From contig CALEXY010000017.1 of assembly GCA_937924995.1 (NCBI GenBank), positions 1 through 32,967 of the forward strand: a DNA stretch of 32,967 nt. The letters run 5' to 3'. Of the stretch, positions 30,692 through 32,967 are shown piece by piece. Positions within the stretch are counted from its first letter, which is position 1; each line of letters begins with the position of its first letter. The notes beneath the pieces are model-generated. The model made no database searches. It had not been told where the DNA came from and worked only from the letters and a program-made list of their open reading frames with translations. Origin of the DNA: an uncultured Candidatus Saccharibacteria bacterium. GTDB taxonomy: Bacteria; Patescibacteriota; Saccharimonadia; Saccharimonadales; Saccharimonadaceae. The position numbers and the translations under genes are program-made.

Positions 30692-31377
30692 CAAAGATTG
30701 CCCTGGTCGACTGGGCGACTATGAGCTTTGCGCCATTCAGCAATTTTGGCATGGTGACCAGAGAGCAAAACTTCCGGCACTTGCATGCCGCGAAAATCGG
30801 CTGGCTTAGTGTATTGTGGATACTCAATAGTGTTTTCTTCGGAGAAACTCTCAATAATAGCAGAGTTTTCACCACCAAGCACCCCCGGAAGGAGGCGCAC
30901 GATGCTATCAATCACAATTAGCGCCGGCAGTTCACCACCGGTCAAGACGAAATGACCGAGCGAAATCTTATAATCAACGATAGTTAAAATGCGTTCATCG
31001 TAGCCTTCATAATGTGGACAAAGAATAATATAGTGATCCTCTTCACCATTATTAATCCGTTCGACAAAATTACGCACAATTCCCTGATGCCAGGTTTGAC
31101 CGGCTGGAGTTGGCAGAATCACCTTAGCATTCGGACTATGTTTCTTCACGCTTTCAATGGCATTGAAGACCGGTTCACACATTAGAAGCATCCCATCGCC
31201 ACCACCGTAAGGGGTATCATCGACAGATTTATGCGCACCAAGGCCAAATTCACGCAAATCCACAAAATCAAATTCCGCAATCCCCTTTTCCTTAGCCTTC
31301 CACATCATGGAAGTATTTAGGTATGGATTAAGAGCGTCAGAAAATAATGAAATAATGGTAAATTTAACCTTAGACAT
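30691..31377 (-). CDS. trmD: tRNA (guanine-N1)-methyltransferase TrmD
   Basis: 228 residues. TrmD makes m1G37 next to the anticodon, preventing frameshifting, using S-adenosylmethionine in a trefoil-knot (SPOUT) fold. Seen: the D-D-T-P-Y-G-G-G-D-G-M-L segment near 53-64, H-Y-E-G-Y-D-E-R-I near 120 (usually H-F-E-G), and L-T-G-G-E-L-P-A near 142-149. The ATG lies 6 nt after TGATATAAT, so it is predicted leaderless; the stop overlaps the recG start. The usual partners rimM, rpsP and rplS are absent on either side here. Confidence 0.95.
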   Translation of the reverse strand: MSKVKFTIISLFSDALNPYLNTSMMWKAKEKGIAEFDFVDLREFGLGAHKSVDDTPYGGGDGMLLMCEPVFNAIESVKKHSPNAKVILPTPAGQTWHQGIVRNFVERINNGEEDHYIILCPHYEGYDERILTIVDYKISLGHFVLTGGELPALIVIDSIVRLLPGVLGGENSAIIESFSEENTIEYPQYTKPADFRGMQVPEVLLSGHHAKIAEWRKAHSRPVDQGNL

Positions 31378-31383
31378 AAATCC

Positions 31384-31392
31384 ATTATATCA
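31384..31392 (-). promoter_or_regulatory. trmD operon extended -10 promoter
   Basis: TGA followed by TATAAT (core 31384-31389), 6 nt before the trmD ATG; overlaps a divergent promoter for 31480. Confidence 0.55.
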
Positions 31393-31394
31393 CA

Positions 31395-31423
31395 TTTACA
31401 AATCTCGGTTTTCATGGCATAAT
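31395..31423 (+). promoter_or_regulatory. Promoter of the coiled-coil gene
   Basis: TTTACA (31395-31400), 17-nt spacer, CATAAT (31418-31423), giving a ~50-nt leader that includes an AAAGG site. Confidence 0.5.
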
Positions 31424-31479
31424 ATTAGAGTCGGAGCCGTGAATGCGGTTAGTTCTTTTACAGAAAGGTTGGTGTAAAA

Positions 31480-31965
31480 ATGTCAGATGTAAATCAACGC
31501 ATTAAAGAGTTACAAGAGAAACTAAAACTTCAATTGGAGGCGTTAACGCCGCGAAAAACAGAATTGGAAGCCTTATCAAAAGCCGCTTATCAGGAATTCC
31601 TGAATGCGGAAGAAGCGGAACGAACCTGTTTTTCTGCCCTACTGGAAATCAAGAAGAAAAATCGAGATTTTCTGCAGGAAAAATTGATGGAGCAGCTGGA
31701 TTATGAGCAACGTTCCGATCAAATCGAAGACGAAATCTCGAGACTCACTCGAAGATTAAAATTTATCGATTCGACGGCAGACTATCGGAATAAATATGAT
31801 TCTAGTCTAAAGAATTCCTTAAATTCCGAACAAGAATCCTTAGAAATGAAACTTGAGATATTAAAGATTTTCAATATCGGCGAGCGAGCCGGCCACAAGC
31901 AACCGACCCGACCTGACCATCCTATCCAAACCCGTGTCGACATGTCAGCCGATTCCGAAATCTAA
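31480..31965 (+). CDS. Coiled-coil hypothetical protein
   Basis: 161 residues. Residues 3-85 and 100-130 are highly charged and rich in Glu, Lys, Leu and Gln with a heptad feel (I-K-E-L-Q-E-K-L-K-L), so it is likely a long coiled coil. The C-terminus is basic then Pro-rich (K-Q-P-T-R-P-D-H-P) and ends in an acidic patch. No signal peptide or membrane helix. I do not recognise a family. It is divergent from trmD, with its own promoter and an AAAGG ribosome-binding site. Function unknown. Confidence 0.6.
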   Translation: MSDVNQRIKELQEKLKLQLEALTPRKTELEALSKAAYQEFLNAEEAERTCFSALLEIKKKNRDFLQEKLMEQLDYEQRSDQIEDEISRLTRRLKFIDSTADYRNKYDSSLKNSLNSEQESLEMKLEILKIFNIGERAGHKQPTRPDHPIQTRVDMSADSEI

Positions 31966-32251
31966 AACATTAGCCCTGCTCTGAGAGCCTGGAACTTGAG
32001 AGAGTTCAGCAGTAAAACCTTGACGTGTCAGTGCTCCAGTGGACTTTCATCTGATCAGGAAAATCCAGAACGCCGCCCGTACAGTCCAGAGTGCCGCTCG
32101 CCGTGGGTGAAAGTCGTATTTTTGCTCAGACAAAGCGCTCTCACCGGAATCCCATAGGCACCGCCAGAATGCAAACTATCATCGATAGATATTCTCAAAA
32201 CGAACAGATTTTCGAATGTGATACGTGCTTTATATATTACTGATCACGTAT
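31966..32251. other. GC-rich non-coding stretch with inverted repeats
   Basis: No convincing gene. From about 31975 to 32170 the sequence is noticeably richer in G and C than the surrounding spacers and folds locally on paper. GAACT/AGTTC form a small hairpin near 31990-32010. GACTTTCATC (32043-32052) can pair with GGTGAAAGTC (32106-32115). Two similar copies of TCCAGA-x-GCCGC occur between 32060 and 32100. An ATACGTG/CACGTAT stem at 32221-32251 is followed by T4. A ~60-codon frame without a start runs through it. It could be a structured RNA, a gene remnant or foreign DNA. I could not match it to RNase P RNA, tmRNA or SRP RNA. Confidence 0.35.
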
Positions 32252-32319
32252 TTTAGCAATTAAATAACCATCTAATTATCAATAATATTAATAATCGTAC
32301 AACATATTCAACGTTTTAT

Positions 32320-32592
32320 TTAACGTCTTTCCCATCTAATCGTATCCAAAGTTTTAACCAATTCCCGAGGAATCTCGTCCGCATCAGGATCGCTATTGAT
32401 AAAGATTTCCCACATTCCATCGTGACGCCACACAAACCAATAGTATACAAAATATTTCCTATTTTCGTGCACTTCATAACCAGAATACCCACAAGTTTGC
32501 AATTTGTCTATAATCCGAGGAGGTAATTTTTTAACGCTAACCACACCTACTTTCCTTGCATCGGACATGCTTTCTATGCAGTATTTCGACAT
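32320..32592 (-). CDS. Small hypothetical protein after the RecQ fragment
   Basis: 90 residues if translation starts at ATG 32592, which has AGGAAAG about 6 nt upstream. The sequence has S-V-K-K-L-P-P-R-I-I-D-K-L, an aromatic patch (Y-F-V-Y-Y-W-F-V-W) and an acidic D-P-D-A-D-E-I-P near the end. I do not recognise it. It is in frame with the RecQ fragment upstream, so it could instead be the tail of a fused ORF. Confidence 0.4.
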   Translation of the reverse strand: MSKYCIESMSDARKVGVVSVKKLPPRIIDKLQTCGYSGYEVHENRKYFVYYWFVWRHDGMWEIFINSDPDADEIPRELVKTLDTIRWERR

Positions 32593-32967
32593 GTCAACTT
32601 TCCTATTGTCACCATCAGCATCTGAAGTTCCATAGTAGGCACCAATACGTTCAGGAGAAATATAAAGTATTTTTATACCGCCGAAAATACAATTCTCGAG
32701 TGTTGAGACTATTTCATCGCGTGATAAACCAGAATGTATTGCCGCTGCCTTGATGTGTCGGTGGCAAAGATTGTCTACTTGGTCTTTCATGAGTGCAATG
32801 AGTGGTGTGATGACGATGCACACGCCGTCTAAAGCTAAGGCTGGGACTTGAAATGTGATGGACTTTCCGCCGCCCGTGGGCATCAGTCCCAATGTGTCTT
32901 TACCACTACAAATACTTTGGATAATCTCTTCCTGAATGCCGCGAAAGTTGTCGTAGCCCCAATATTC
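32320..32967 (-). pseudogene. recQ: Truncated RecQ helicase N-terminus fused in frame to an unrelated tail
   Basis: The frame is open to the right window edge, so the start is outside. The visible part begins F-R-G-I-Q-E-E-I-I and has Walker A M-P-T-G-G-G-K-S, then T-P-L-I-A-L-M-K-D-Q-V-D-N-L and I-L-Y-I-S-P-E-R, all in RecQ order. Straight after S-P-E-R the homology stops. The DEAH box, helicase C, RQC and HRDC parts are missing, and an unrelated ~100-residue tail follows. The wording of the motifs (Y-W-G-Y-D-N-F-R-G-I-Q; P-T-G-G-G-K-S-I-T-F-Q) is what I associate with Bacteroidota RecQ. A helicase without DEAH cannot work, so this is a broken or chimeric gene. Confidence 0.6.

Noticed and set aside
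31975..32170. RNase P RNA, tmRNA or SRP RNA
   Set aside because: GAAAGTC and GGGTGAAA strings look faintly like RNase P RNA, but the conserved GAGGAAAGTCC, ACAGAA and GGCTTA blocks are not in place. The tmRNA tRNA-like ends and the SRP GGAAGGAAGCAGCC core are absent.

Overview
The window looks like a chromosomal segment of a small-genome Patescibacteria (CPR) bacterium, most likely Saccharibacteria (TM7). The reasons are a compact gene layout, a GatCAB operon with a small membrane gene inside it, several large BspA-type DUF285 repeat surface proteins, a DUF5684 protein, and fusA, tuf and rpsJ standing apart from other ribosomal genes. TGA is used as a real stop (for example gatA and trmD), so the recoded genetic code of Gracilibacteria and Absconditabacteria does not apply. 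The lineage call is inference from gene content and protein feel; no search was run.

Layout. 1-5,320: two large secreted DUF285 repeat proteins on the minus strand; the left one is split by a single in-frame amber codon. 5,390-13,170: a broken-up str-type locus (fusA, tuf, rpsJ, all minus). A small membrane protein and a divergent lipoprotein sit between fusA and tuf, and a third member of the surface-protein family lies upstream of fusA. 13,270-18,060: metK, then gatC-gatA-(membrane HEPN-like protein)-gatB with overlapping start and stop codons. 18,060-19,250: AT-rich accessory stretch with two small hypotheticals, a frameshifted small gene and a leftover duplicate of a permease tail. 19,265-22,217: BceAB-type ABC transporter. 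22,287-24,880: uracil-DNA glycosylase family protein convergent with uvrB. 24,900-26,420: IS30-type remnant, frameshifted GrpB-like gene, NYN-domain gene and a candidate small RNA. 26,420-31,377: tRNA-Leu(UAG), DUF5684 protein, rsmD, a PLC-like protein, recG and trmD. 31,480-32,967: a coiled-coil protein, a GC-rich structured non-coding stretch, and a truncated RecQ that reads like a Bacteroidota protein, so the right end is either transferred or chimeric.

How the genes work together. The minus strand carries most of the housekeeping genes: translation elongation (EF-G, EF-Tu, S10), Gln-tRNA/Asn-tRNA transamidation (GatCAB), tRNA and rRNA methylation (TrmD, RsmD), S-adenosylmethionine supply (MetK) and DNA repair (UvrB, RecG, UDG). 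Plus-strand genes are mostly single accessory units. The secreted repeat proteins are plausible adhesins for contact with a host bacterium or mucosa.

The strongest regulatory signal is that many genes have an extended -10 box (TGnTATAAT or TGnTAAAAT) ending 6-9 nt before the start codon, with no room for a Shine-Dalgarno site, so they are probably leaderless. Others (tuf, rpsJ, fusA, the ABC ATPase, the lipoprotein) have ordinary leaders with Shine-Dalgarno sequences. EF-G shows changed G4 and G5 guanine-recognition motifs, which deserve checking.
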